Positions 12,688 through 24,332 of a stretch of DNA of 64,000 nt are shown here, in pieces (within the stretch, counting starts at the first letter, position 1; the number at the start of each line of letters is the position of its first letter). Both the position numbers and the translations under genes were made by a program. Below the pieces are notes generated by a model. The model was given only the letters and a program-made list of their open reading frames with translations, did no database searches and was not told the DNA's origin. Source of the DNA: Phallus indusiatus (taxonomy: Eukaryota > Basidiomycota > Agaricomycetes > Phallales > Phallaceae); assembly GCA_027605045.1 (NCBI GenBank), contig JAQFWX010000012.1:198930-262929 (forward strand), read 5' to 3'.

Positions 12688-14194
12688 TGTTATTATTGTT
12701 TTTGTATTGTTAGGGTCATGAAGCTTGATAATCGCAATGGCGAGCAAAGTCGATATGGATTGGTGATTAGTGAGTGCAATAGCGTATTATGGATCGTGTT
12801 CTCCCAGCGTAGACAATAGCAGGCCTTTTTAAAACTTGTTTCCTATCAACGACGGCGAGTCAAAAGGGTTGGTCGGATTATTCCATTGATGAATGATAGG
12901 GTATGGACAAATGTTACCTGAAAAGACTCGCAAAACCCACAGCCCTGTAGTGCCCAATAACAAACCTCCAACGCCGAGTATATCTAGCTACCTCTATATT
13001 CTTGTAGAACTGCTAATCGAATACAACCACCGACGAAGCCAACTATCGCGAGGGGAGCGACCTATACCAAACAGTCGCGTCAATTGACATCACAGTGAAT
13101 ATAGAGGTGGAGTCGACGGTACACAGGCACAGGGGCAGAGGAAAAGATGGAGGGGAGTAGATAATATAAATGTCAACTCACTTTTATGTATATACCCCGT
13201 TCAACGGCTGAATCTGACAATACAGTTGAATTTCTTCTGAATGTTATTCAAAAACGTTAAAGTTGAAGGAACTTTTGTGTGGAAGTCTCTGTGTGTGTTT
13301 TCAGGACCGACCAAAGTAATACGATATGAAGGAAGAGCGTGATCTATGCCTGGACCTCGAAGCTTGAGAAAACACCGGTATCAGCGAGTCTGCAGCAAAG
13401 AGAGGCTATGCAAAGCAAAAAATAAAGACAAACCTCGTATACAACAAAACAAGCAACAAGGGTTCCTATTATCATGCCAACGCCACAGAAGACGCCACGC
13501 GCTCAGCTCGGAAAAGGACCCACTTTCCGCTTAAGGCCACAAAGACAGTGCTTAACACGGAAACTTTAAATTTTTGAAAATATTATTTTATAGCCCTGGG
13601 GTTACTGAGCGGCACGAGAAGGCACCGGATTATGGGGCCAAAATACGGAATTGATGTTACCGTTGCTTGCCGAACTGACCAACGGTGCTCGTTCTATCAA
13701 ATTGATACGAAGGAGCTCATTATCGAAAACGACGGTAAGTTCTCTGATTCCATGATACTGAGGTGTTGATTGGAGAGAGAAAACAGAACTGATGAGAAAA
13801 TGTTCATGAGAAAGCTCGTTATCAACGGTGTCCACTGCGAGTAGTAACAGCGAAGTTTTGGAACGATCAAAACAAGGAAAGAGCGCCTAATTAACACCAA
13901 GGTGACCAACAACAAACAATATGGCAAATTTTTCTAATATATCACACCAAAGAACGAATAAAACTTCTTCAGCGGAACAAAACTGGCTTACGAGTTCAGT
14001 TCATTTATTGTTCTTATTCTCAAGCTGCTGCGTACAGCATTGTGCTGCATGTGGTGCATCTGCAATCTGCTATCTAAAAAATTCGGATCCGAATCTGATC
14101 TTTCTCTTGTGACGCAATGGTTTTAATTAAGGGTTGCGGTCTTTAGGGACGCATGACGAAAGTTACGGTAAAAACGGTGTCGAGGAACAATAGA

Positions 14195-14330
14195 TTTTTT
14201 TTATACATGAGCACCCCTAGCAGCTGAAAGTTGTCTATTGCATATCGGACCAGGCGTTAGACGAAGAGAAGAGAATGGACGAACTAAAAACTTCATGATC
14301 CGTCAATACAGCTGGTATCATCATCATTGT
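14195..14330 (+). repeat. Diverged direct repeat, copy 1
   Basis: Shares with copy 2 the ordered blocks 'gca/cccct..cagctgaaag', 'gaccagg.g', 'gagaag/aaagg', 'tcatg(a/g)tccgtcaa' at the same spacing. The copies lie almost exactly 1 kb apart. By eye they are clearly homologous but well diverged. The origin is unknown; old element ends or a local duplication would both fit. Confidence 0.55.
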
Positions 14331-15194
14331 CTAACGACGGACTTGTCACACAATGATCCGATCTGTGTCTCCCCATTCCGAGTTTTCCTATCAACTTGAA
14401 TCATCAGTTCAGAGCAGTGCTGTAATTCACACATACATATGACAAGCCGTATAAACGCTGCGTTCTATTTTTCCGTTTCTGGCTTCGTAATCAGCAGCAA
14501 GTGGAAGAAAAAAATCACACATACATAATGTACTCGTCGCAGTCTGCTATTCTTAGACAAAAAAAAAGAACAACGATCGTGATGGGTGTCGGCACCGGCG
14601 GAAAAACAACGATCTATTTTCGACTCGGAGAACTGTGAAAAAAGATCTTTCTGGAGAATGTGCTAGATTGGCTAACCCATGCAAGAATACTAAGGAAAGT
14701 ATCTGACGTTTACGTGAACATACGCGAATAATATGGCACTAGGCCACGAGCAACTGGGTCTACATTATCACTTTCACACTTGTTGTCAAGCGTCATGTTG
14801 ACAGCCAAGGGCTTTAGACGAAAGCTTTTTCCTCTCTTGGGCTCTTGTTGAGCAGCCGGTCATTGGCGATGGTAGGAACTAGATTTAGGTTTCCTCAATG
14901 TAAGAGAACAGATAGTATATTTAATAACAAACGTAGAGTTAGGTTCTACAAGAAAGTCAGTAACTGGCTACGAACTATTAATTAGTGTGCGACTAACTCA
15001 GTGTAGGAGAACAGCTGAGGAGTCTGTGAATTTTACGGAGCATAACACATTTAATACATTTCCAGAACTTGGGCGAATGCAGGTGCTGATAAGTAGCGGA
15101 CGAGAAAGCTCATAAACCTTGGGATCCTTACGGCCTTACGGGGCTCATGAGGGCTTGTGAGGCGCTCATAATGTCAGTGTTTTTTAAATTTATC

Positions 15195-15325
15195 AATGAA
15201 CGCGCCCCTTCGCAGCTGAAAGGTTTCTACATAACCCATACTGAACCAGGTGCTGGAGAGGAGAAAGGGATGGGTCGTATTACAAAATCATGGTCCGTCA
15301 ACGCAGTCACTATCTAGAACGACAT
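15195..15325 (+). repeat. Diverged direct repeat, copy 2
   Basis: Second copy of the block at 14195-14330, in the same orientation, about 600 bp upstream of the Mug135-like gene. A T-rich run precedes both copies. Confidence 0.55.
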
Positions 15326-15891
15326 TATTCGAAATACATCCTATTTGAAGCTATGTCTGCGTTGGGTAAGTTCCCAAAGTTATCCTATAAAGCATGTGTG
15401 CTATGCTGATTCGACACAACTCTTTTTACACTCTGGCTCTCATGTCATTGCGCTCGAGATACAATCCAAACATATGGCCAGTAATTTTCGTCGTGTTGTG
15501 ATTGAGGTTAGATTTTACTCATTTAATCAGTATCCTTCATTTTATTGTCGCTCTGCCTCTCCTATTTCACTGATGTTCCTATCTAACCTCCCACCATCTT
15601 GGTCTGTTCTTATACTCAAATTTGAAATGAAATCTGGGGTTTATTGGAAACTAGTTGCGGGTCATTAATCAGGACAACTTGATTATTTCCAAGCCTGAGA
15701 AATGAGTTCGAAGGTGGAGGGCATTTCCTAAGTGCACTGGACTGGTCGGTTTTTTAAGCTCATGAGGCATAATTTTCTTTCAAGTCGTTGAAACAGGCGT
15801 CGGCCGCGGCATTAGGCAATCCCCGGCCGTGGGAAAGTAAAGACTTGGTTCGAGTAAAGGTATTTTGGACAACACGCTGTCACAGGCTGTC

Positions 15892-15897
15892 ACGCGT
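15892..15897. promoter_or_regulatory. ACGCGT (MluI-box-like) motif
   Basis: Lies 19 bp before the ATG of the Mug135-like gene, next to a direct repeat of gctgtcac. In yeasts ACGCGT binds the MBF cell-cycle and meiotic factor. Whether it acts here is inference; one hexamer can occur by chance. Confidence 0.25.
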
Positions 15898-15915
15898 CAT
15901 GCGTTAATCTATAAA

Positions 15916-16913
15916 ATGTCCGAGGTCTCGTCGAGATTTTCGTTTTCGCACTACAACATGGAAACATACCTCACAGGCGCCACGTCCCCACTAACACCAT
16001 TGGATTCCCCTACGCATACACCCCCTCCAAATGAGTCCCAGATTAACTCCCCCAATCCGCCGCCCACACATAACTCGCCTTCGCCTGACCCCCCAATCGA
16101 ACCTGAAAATATTATTCGGCCGCCCTTACCCCCAATGGGAGGCTTAAAAACACCCCCGCCAGCAACCATACCACCAACTGATCGAGACATTGTATTAGCA
16201 CATGAGTATGTAATCAAGGCCGGAGCGGCGAGAGGTAAGATCTTCATCGCTGTTCAAAATACTGCTCTAGCTTACCCCTTTTCCAGAAGATGCTATACAT
16301 CGGGGCGAAGACTTTGATCTTGCTCGGCAAGACTACGCGCAAGCAATTCGCTACGAGGCGCGAGTTCTGGCCCATACTGAAGGCAAGTATTGATAAATAT
16401 CTGCTTGTTTTTGGTCTACTCATCCAGTTCGTCAATTTTATAGACGGAAAACAAGATTGGATCCGATCTGTGCTGGATAAAATTCTTGCAACCCTTAGGG
16501 AACTGAAAGACCAAGTTACAACACTTAGCGGACGTCAATCAGATATGATGCGCGGATTTGCCAAGGTATGTTCGCAGAATGATTTATTCCTTCTGGTGTT
16601 CATTTTTGAATTAGCAACACAACTTTCAAAGGGGACACGGTCCTTTTGTACCTTTGCAGATTGTTCCGTTCCCGGATGGCTCTTACCCAAGCGAAGTAAA
16701 ATTATTTTCTCCACTTTCTCTATGATTATTTAATGATATTTTTTGACACAGCATAATCTTCCCCCGCTCAGCACGCCAATGATTGTAGAAAACCTTTCCC
16801 CGGTGCATAGAAACGAATATTTGATAAGGTATTATGGAGAGGTGCCTCAGGATCCGGCAGCCGATGGAACGGAGATGCTGTTTAAGGCTCTCGGCTGCCA
16901 ATTCGACACTTGA
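15916..16913 (+). CDS. Mug135-like protein
   Basis: Five exons join in phase to 260 codons: 15916-16234, 16287-16382, 16444-16565, 16615-16695 and 16752-16913. The N-terminus is Pro-rich. An acidic helical stretch follows, then a coiled coil (SVLDKILATLRELKDQVTTL). The C-terminal module runs QIVPFPDGSYPSE, then LPPLST...VENLSPVHRNEY, and closes with ALGC. The (I/V)VPF.DG, LPPL and final (I/L)GC pattern is what I know from the Mug135-like C-terminal domain, named after a meiotically upregulated fission yeast gene; its molecular function is unknown. Intron 2 (16383-16443) has a GC donor. The start is the first ATG after the in-frame region opens. An ACGCGT motif lies about 20 bp upstream. Confidence 0.75.
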
Positions 16914-18212
16914 CATGCTCACTCCTAACAAAACACTTGCTTTCTTATTAAGATTTACTTTTATTTTTTCTTTTCCTGAATTTGGGGTCTATCCTGTAGA
17001 TATAATATTATCATATATGTAAGGTCTACGCCCAGATGTTGATAATCAATGAATTCCTGTATTTTCATTTCCTCCGTATGTCTTATCTTGTAATGTATTC
17101 TTTACTAAGTGCGAACAGTCCTTCCTCCCCATAATTCGCAGTCCTCTACAAAAGGGGATTAGCTAAATCAGACAGAGTTGGGACTCTCATGCACATGCTT
17201 CGCAGATCTTGTCGGAATAACGTACGTATCCACGCGTGATAATTACACCTTTATTGGTTGGCAGCGTGCTTGAAGCGGTGATAGTCGCGTCACCACAGGT
17301 GTGGTGACTAAAGGTGCTGGTACATTGACTGAGACTGCGGGTTATCTCATAATGTCGATGAGGCTCAAGTGCGCTCAGTGTGTCGATCATGATAATAGAT
17401 GCTGCGATGAACGCTAATGGGGAACAAGAACCTTGTGCCAATCTTTTGATTCCTGAAGGCCATTTTCAACAAAACGTGACAGCGTAACCAATGTCCAAAC
17501 TCAGGCTGGTTCCAAACTTTTCCCCTCTAAAGCCGTACTTTGAAGGAACGAAACTCATAATCTGTCGATACAATCGACTCCCCTAAAAGTGGACGATGAT
17601 TATGCTATCACTAATGAAAATACTGAGGTCTCTATTCACTCATCCCAACCTTCTTTTTTTTTTGAAGGATGTTTGGAATAGGCAAAAAGGGGTGCTGACT
17701 TGGAGTGTTTTTTGCCCCATCAGAGGGATTCGTAGGAGTTGCAACCTACTTGAGTGAGGGTTTGAGTGGAAAGACGAGGCGGCCCTAGGGGGAAATGGAT
17801 TTACGCACATTGGAGTTCCTAAATATAGGGATGCCGATAGTGTGAGACTCAATCCCAGCATACCCACTAAGATTCCAGCCGCAAAGTCAGTCCCAAGTAC
17901 CCTTGAATCTAATCTATAAACTAGTGGCAAGACATGTCTTCATGTCTTGATAGCCTTGTTTTCCTGCATGGTTTTCTAGCCAAGCTTCAAGTTCAATTGA
18001 AAGGAAATTGGTCCTAGTGTTGAGGTATAGGTGCTAACTCGGAAGTACGTTCTTTCTTTGTCTTGGTGACATGGTGTGTGATCTGTGTCGCGTTAAAAAG
18101 AGAGCGCACACAGTGGTATAGTAGACTACAGTGTTGATTTTGTACCATTAATGTGAGCTATTTGTTGTTGGTGTTAGAGATATTATTCGAAAAGGTATGG
18201 GGCAGGTTAGGC

Positions 18213-18268
18213 CCTCAGGCCTCAAGCCTGAGGTTTAAGCTTTTAAGGATGGCCGGTTAGGTCCATCC
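18213..18268. repeat. Two adjacent hairpins flanked by a repeated 14-mer
   Basis: CCTCAGGC and GCCTGAGG (18213-18220, 18226-18233) form an 8-bp stem with a 5-nt loop. GGATGG and CCATCC (18247-18252, 18263-18268) form a 6-bp stem. The related 14-mers GGCAGGTTAGGCCC and GGCCGGTTAGGTCC occur at about 18202 and 18251. Confidence 0.6.
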
Positions 18269-19291
18269 ATAGAGGCAAATTCATGGTGTGTTGCCATCTA
18301 ATAAGTTGGGGGCTATCGTAGGTTTCGAAAATCTAAGCAGTCGCAGCATCTCCAATCCCAACCTCCTTTCTTTAACCCCTCCCAAGCCACCTCCAAAGTT
18401 AGACCTCGATAACTTATTTAGCCGTCATTAGCCCCAACGGGAGTTCTGGGTCATACCCAACAGAAGTAAGTTCATTTTTCTACTTTCTTTTTGTATGACT
18501 ATTTTTATGCATTTTTACACGGCACGGTCTGCCCATCTTGATTCCTGGATACAATTGCCGCCGTGGAAGCCCGCCCGTATGTACCATAATGAGTACTTGA
18601 CCAAATACGGCTCGCCATCTAGAAGCTTCGTATCTGAGAGACAAAAAAACGTTGTTTAAGACTTGGTTATCAATCCGGTAGCATGTCTGTTGACTCTGTT
18701 CCCACTGGCCTCTTTTCACGTAACATCTGTTTTTATCTGTCCTCACATCTTTATTTGTCTTCCGGGTCTATGCACGGTTCAATACGTTCTTGGAATGACA
18801 GGTGGAATGCCTCGTTCGCACGTGTAAGGGAAACAGTCCTCAAATTGATCATCACTATTGACATCCATTACCTCTGCACCGACCCAATCGCGGCATGAGA
18901 TTTAGGCCTTAGGGACATGTCGTCGTCAGACCAGATCTATATATTATACTCGCATTGTCTCCTTTCAGTAATGGATTCGCCAGTTCTTGAGGTCCCTTTT
19001 GTCGGATTTTGGGACTCATCGTATTGACTCTCCAAGCTATAATTCACGAAACAAGTTTCAGGATCTCACGGAGTGTTAGAGAAAATAGTGGCCTGTAGGT
19101 GTCTTGTCATGCGGAAGATTTCAAGAATAGCTTCTCAAAGGCTCGATAAGTATCCCGAGTCCTCCACGCTTGTCATTTTTCAGATCAGACGTGTAGCTTC
19201 AAGTTTACCACCCTTATACGGCTTATTTTGGAGAAAAAGAAAAAATCCTCTTATGCTCAAAAAGGATATTGTCCGACTTGTTCGCGCCCTT

Positions 19292-19313
19292 TGATGGACA
19301 TCACTGTCCATCA
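19292..19313. repeat. Perfect inverted repeat (9-bp stem)
   Basis: TGATGGACA and TGTCCATCA are separated by tcac. It lies in gene-poor DNA with no linked gene. Confidence 0.7.
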
Positions 19314-19633
19314 GAGTAATAATTGACTCCGGGAGATTCGCCAAAACAATCATGGTCATCAGAATGGGTGTCGATATATGTATTACTAACCAATGATGTG
19401 AAACGTAATAGAGGGTACGGTCAATAGTATTTTTTAAATGCTCGATGCTTTATACATCGGATATTATTCCTTATTGGACTTTCATCCTGTCACTCGCCAA
19501 TAATAATGGACATAGAAACTCATAGCAAAAAACAAATGCCTTTTAAGCGGGTAAACATCGATATCGGACCAGTAGAGGATCTTTCAAATATGCAACGAGG
19601 CGTACTAGCTATGCGAATGATAGTTCATCCAGG

Positions 19634-19653
19634 CAGTTCCTGTACAGGAACTG
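19634..19653. repeat. 20-bp perfect palindrome
   Basis: CAGTTCCTGTACAGGAACTG equals its own reverse complement. It lies inside the short unassigned plus-strand frame 19506-19724, which has no family features. Confidence 0.75.
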
Positions 19654-20432
19654 ACTTGTTAGGAAACCGGGGTACAGGCAACCTATGCAAGGTCATCCTA
19701 TGTGAGAACCCGAGCCTTCCGTGAGCCGGTAAGCCAAATACCCATCGACGAAAAGAGTAGACTTAAGCCTAATCCGACGAATGAGAAAATATTTTCCCTG
19801 TAGTCTCTTACGCCTTGCGGTACTTTGTACACGTTTTTTGGATGCTTTGAGAAATTCGCAATTGAAAAATCTATTCTGAGCACATCAGACTTCACTGAAT
19901 TGAAGGGCCCGGCGGCTTGAGGCCCTGGCTTCTCTCTCATGCACATTGAAGCTCAAATACGAAGCAAGCAAATAAAAACTTTCCCAGCAGCTACTTTAAC
20001 GTTACACCGCTCGAAAAAGGATATATTTCTTACGATATTGTCAAAGTGGTGAGATTCTTATTAAGCTCTCGCAAATGATGCTGGTGCTGTGTATTGGAAA
20101 AGATCCGGCGAACGTTTGAACACAGACAGATAACAACACAAGCACGACGTTTTTTTGACAGAGAAGACAAGATGACGATTTCCTTCAAGGAAACAGGGCA
20201 TGTGACATACAGATGGTGCTAATGTTCCCCACGGCTGTGTAAATGGGCTATGTCGGTTCCTGTTGAAAAATTGAGAAATAATTTCCTAGTGTAAGGACAT
20301 AGTGGGACTCTGAGTGTTTACCTCTAGTACACAGAATAATCGCAAAAAAGAGCTCAGTAGTGAAGGGCTATTGTGTAATGTAGAGAGCAACGTGGTCATG
20401 CGGAAATTCACCGGCTCGAACTTGATGACCAT

Positions 20433-20453
20433 ACGCGTGACACGCGTGTCACG
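20433..20453. promoter_or_regulatory. Palindrome with two ACGCGT motifs upstream of the F-box-like gene
   Basis: CGTGACACGCGTGTCACG (20436-20453) is an 18-bp perfect palindrome. ACGCGT occurs at 20433-20438 and again at its centre, 20442-20447. The element ends 78 bp before the ATG at 20532, a promoter position. A dimeric factor site is a reasonable inference. Confidence 0.45.
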
Positions 20454-20531
20454 ACTTTGACAGGCGGCGGTGCTAGCAAGATGTATTTAAATTTTTCTTG
20501 TTCATTCTCACCACAATAAGCAAGACTAACG

Positions 20532-21929
20532 ATGTTTTTATCGAGACAAGGTATTTATCAATCTCTTCAATATTCACTTTCTAAATATACTCTCTGTCAT
20601 ATAGAGCGTTTACCTTGCGAGCTTTTCTACGAATTCATTATTCCCCATCTTCTTTCTTGGTATCTTCATCAGTTGATTGTGCACGATGAAAAACAGGCGT
20701 GGAACCCATTCACTCAATTACCTCTTGTCTGTCGACATTTTCGCAAGTCCTGCCGAACGCTCATACGTACGAAAATATTTGATGCTGACCTCAATGCACC
20801 AGATGCCACTGCAACCGAGCAAGTGACCGCTTTTTTTCAAATCACTATTTACTCTTGAAAAATTAATTCACTTCAAAAGGGACATTCGCAAGATATTAAA
20901 ATCTACAAAGAAGCTCTGGAGGGAGAACCGAAAAATTCCTATCTTCATACCGCCGAAAACACTACCCGTGAAATCCACATATCAGACCCTCATGTCAAGT
21001 CAAAGCTTGATCCAGATTTATATTTGCGCTGGAATCGCCAAATATTTCTACACCGTTGATGTTTTACCCTCACTTTGCTTGGATCGCCTGTGGACTCAAA
21101 ATTGGATCAATGCGGATGAAGATCACGATGACATCCAGACAGTGATTCCCACCGACTTTCGATTTCGACCTTATAAAATGGAAGATGACCGTATGCATCG
21201 CGTTTTTCTCCCATTCACCTGCGCAATGATGTTGTGTGATTCGATTAACCACGATGCGCTTGCAAGCACCATGGCTGATTATCTGGCAAAAAAATCTGTC
21301 ACGTACGGGACAGGTCTGTGTAAATCCTTGAGTTCTTTAGAAACAGGGAGACTCACCAATGTTGCAGAACCATTACTCTTGAAGCATGCCCAGGATCTGG
21401 AAATGAACGTTGCAAGAAGACACGGATTACCTCTCGTAAGTAGTGTTGTTGATCATTCCAAGTTGCACCTAATAACCAATTTATAAGACCATATGGAGCA
21501 AATGGACTTTGGATACTCTCAGATTGATTAACGACCGTCGCGATTTTCTGACATCCTTGCAAAGTTCCGGAAAATTAGTCTATAAACACATCCGTTCTTC
21601 GGACCTAACAAGGGAAACAATCATCGTAAGAGATGCAAACTATTTCGGTTAGCTTAAGAGAAATTCACATGACGTACTAGAAAACTCGAATTTTGGATGT
21701 CTTAAAGGTCGTTTCCTTGGTTGATTGGGGCAATGACACAGAGAATATCAGGAGAAACGCTCGGTTGGCTGTGGAGAGCTTGATGGAAGCCTACAAAAAT
21801 GGGATGGCAGAGTCTGATGAAACTGAGCTCGAAAGAAACGATGAATATTTTAGCGAAGAAGAAGGTGGTAAGAAGGTCTATTTCTCAGAATTATTCAATA
21901 TCGTTTCCCGGAAAGTGTACCCGCAATGA
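20532..21929 (+). CDS. F-box-like protein
   Basis: Exons 20532-20550, 20605-20822, 20893-21435, 21488-21625 and 21681-21929 join in phase to 389 codons. The first intron is optional because its 54 nt are also open. Near the N-terminus, ERLPCELFYEFIIPHLL and later TQLPLVCRHFRKSC resemble a degenerate F-box, the helical module that binds Skp1 in SCF ubiquitin ligases. The rest (about 300 residues) is helical and acidic, without clear repeats, and ends in a Glu-rich stretch before FNIVSRKVYPQ. The substrate is unknown. Choosing the acceptor at 20892 keeps the gene open; the acceptor at 20879 would force a frameshift. Confidence 0.65.
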
Positions 21930-22916
21930 AATTGACTGTGACGAAAAACTCGGACAATGTTCAATTCCTGTGGGCGTTGTATAATTTGTGGACCCTTTTT
22001 GGTATATACTGGGCTACTCGCTAATGTAAATATCTCAATGTTTACTTATCCGAATCATATCTGTATGAGTATCATGATTAACTGCGCGCGCCCGCGACTT
22101 TAACTACCTCTTTACCTCATGGCCTCGTTTTCATAGAACTAACCAATAAGAATGAGCTTAATTATGAGTCGGGAACCTTCTGCTTCTGTCTAGTCAAATT
22201 ATGACTCGGATAATTGTGAATCAGCGCTTTACAAATAACAAATTTTGGCTCAGCGATAGCGGCCAACCAACATGATCATATCTCTGATGGATGTGACGCT
22301 CCGGCTAAGAGATCTTTATCGATTAGGCAAAGATTACACTGGTTGTATGCTTCGGGTGATTTCTGCTCTACTTCCAAACGCCTATACTGCGATAAGGCTG
22401 TGCATTTTTTTTTGCAAATCTATCTAAAACGAGAACTCGAAATTTTTCGTTCATGGAGTAGGAACTGAATACACAGGCCTTATTCCATCTAAAGCTATCG
22501 CATTCTTAACGTTTCGTCACATTCTACTTCAAATGTAATCAATAGGGGTAAATCAGAACATCTAACTGATTTGTGATATATCCTCTTAGGAGTTAATCAA
22601 CGATTCCCCAGCCCGAAGGTGATCAGCACGACTACCCGATGCGCCCGTATTTTCATTTTCCTATGCTTTGGGGCAACTTCCGGCCGGACCTTATAGAGGG
22701 AATTTTTTTATTGTAGAATATTCCTAGTAGTATAGCGCTACAGGTTGGCACTGTAATATGACTTGTAGTTGCAATTTTCCCTAACCGGACCGCAACGTTT
22801 TACCAGTCGTCTAGTATGTCAGCCTTCTGAAGGAAGTGTAACCATGACTCTGATCCCGACTTCTGCTCGGCCTTTGTGGCTGAAAATAAAATAAAAAAAA
22901 TATGGTTATGTATCTT
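21930..22916. other. Intergenic stretch
   Basis: No coding signal was recognised. It probably carries the terminator of the F-box-like gene and the promoter of the Cys-rich gene. Confidence 0.5.
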
Positions 22917-22923
22917 TATAAAA
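22917..22923 (+). promoter_or_regulatory. TATA box of the first Cys-rich gene
   Basis: TATAAAA, 186 bp before the ATG at 23103. A matching TATAAAAG precedes the inverted paralogue, which supports a real promoter. Confidence 0.5.
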
Positions 22924-23102
22924 GACCTAGTCTGACCTCGTCAATTTCCTCAGGCTCAAAGTCCATCCATTCGCGTTTGTCCCCATTTCAAAGACATCTC
23001 GAAAAAGCTCTTCCTTTTTGTTTCTTTGAAACAATTCTCTCCCTTTCTGGGCGTATACCAAAGACAAGAACCCAAGCTTTTCTACATTATAACTGCTATA
23101 CG

Positions 23103-23381
23103 ATGTGTCTTACACTCCGGACTGCGAAAACCAAGCATACAAGTTGTGGACATCTCTCAGATACACAACAAACTTTCTCTCGTTGTTCCTCAGTCACCTG
23201 TCTGTCTAGTACAAGGCATGCTTCAAGCTGCGCTTTTGGCTCAAGACATGGTTCAGGTTGCAGCGCATGCACCGCGAATCAAGCTTGTACGAGCCATCAC
23301 TCGTGCCGCCGAGTTTCCGAATGCAAAGAAACTTGGAGTCAAGTCATCAATGGCTATTGCAAAAGTTGCGGTGGTTCGTAG
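23103..23381 (+). CDS. Small Cys-rich protein, paralogue A (92 aa)
   Basis: A single-exon frame of 92 residues with about 13 cysteines: MC at the start, KHTSCGHLSD, CSSVTC, C..C pairs, CTSHHSCRRV and a C-terminal CKSCGGS. The order of Cys and His residues matches the convergent minus-strand gene at 24333-24647 (CGHLSD, CSVPSC, CRIHHRC, CPKC), so both strands are confirmed by homology to each other. The paired CxxC and HHxC motifs suggest zinc binding. I know similar short fungal proteins that begin MC and end CPKC, but no function for them. There is no signal peptide, so it is probably intracellular. The ATG was chosen by alignment with the paralogue. Confidence 0.7.
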   Translation: MCLTLRTAKTKHTSCGHLSDTQQTFSRCSSVTCLSSTRHASSCAFGSRHGSGCSACTANQACTSHHSCRRVSECKETWSQVINGYCKSCGGS

Positions 23382-24332
23382 ACCATACGACTTTCCTTAA
23401 ATGTAACATCGCACAGATTTATTCAATATCTATTTAAACAACCAACCTCGTCCTTTTATGTATTTTTGCTAAATGTATTCCCCAATCCCACCGCTCATGC
23501 CTGACTCATTTTATATTTTATTCTTTTGCCCGTTCCCGTCATTTCCTTCTTTGTTTTTTCAGGGTTGTAACTTTCAAAATTTTATCTACCCAACCGTATT
23601 TTATAATAATATTTTGTTATATACCTAAACTATTTATAGTAGACGAGGTGGAACATTCAATCATCATCAGTCTGATTCGATCACAAGCTCTCCGTCTTGA
23701 ATCATTTTTTTCATAGATTTTGACCATGTTGTGCCATCTCATATAAGTTTACCATGATGCTACATCTTGGAGCCTCTGCTATTTCATCGATAGACCAACA
23801 ATCGTTTAATATTACGAGGTTGAGAAAAACGAGCCAGATACCCATGAGGTTTTAATAAATTACTAGATATACACTCCTAATTCTTGACTTATTTGACGCT
23901 GTCTGCGCCACATGATGAGAAATAGCGTTAAAAGCATGGAAAGGGTGATCTCGAAGAGTACAAGTGTCTACTACCGTAACAAACTAACAATAGTAATGCA
24001 AATATCGACAAGTGCATTTACATAATTGCTTTCAGGCTATCTCAAGAATTGAGAACTCTCAATCTTCTAACACGGGATTATATAGTTTAAGGGCCAGTCA
24101 CACTCGGTTACGACTAAAAGTATCTTTGAATACAAGAAAATGACGTTTTTGGAATTCCGGAACTTTCGGATCCGATAGATATTTGGAAGTTCCGCTCAGT
24201 CCCGCTAATTTAATATGAAACGAGCGTGTGAAAAATTTTGTTTCCAAAAACAAGGTGCATCAGATACATACACCTGATCGACGTCGTTCATGGCTTAAGT
24301 CTCCCCAACACAACCTCAATGAATCCTGAAGC
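23382..24332. other. Region between convergent Cys-rich genes
   Basis: AT-rich and without coding signal. It must hold both transcript ends. Confidence 0.5.

Larger units (their letters stand above)
12688..15915. other. Gene-poor stretch
   Basis: Short open frames at 13602-13835 (-) and 15345-15668 (+) show no family features and no flanking exons. A diverged direct repeat of about 130 bp lies near 14195-14330 and 15195-15325. Nothing else was recognised. Confidence 0.5.
16914..20531. other. Gene-poor stretch with several perfect inverted repeats
   Basis: No open frame here has a recognisable domain; the longest are 17640-17930 (-) and 19506-19724 (+). It holds stem-loops at 18213-18233 and 18247-18268, an inverted repeat at 19292-19313 and a 20-bp palindrome at 19634-19653. 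Degraded mobile DNA is possible, but no reverse transcriptase or transposase could be read. Confidence 0.45.

Noticed and set aside
13602..13835. 77-residue minus-strand frame with protein-like composition
   Set aside because: No family, no joinable exons and no promoter signal; listed only as part of the gene-poor stretch.
17640..17930. Minus-strand frame resembling a transposon fragment
   Set aside because: No catalytic motif, terminal repeat or second fragment could be found.
20823..21060. Apparent frameshift in the F-box-like gene
   Set aside because: It appears only if the acceptor at 20879 is used. The acceptor at 20892 gives one continuous in-phase exon to 21435, so the gene is intact.
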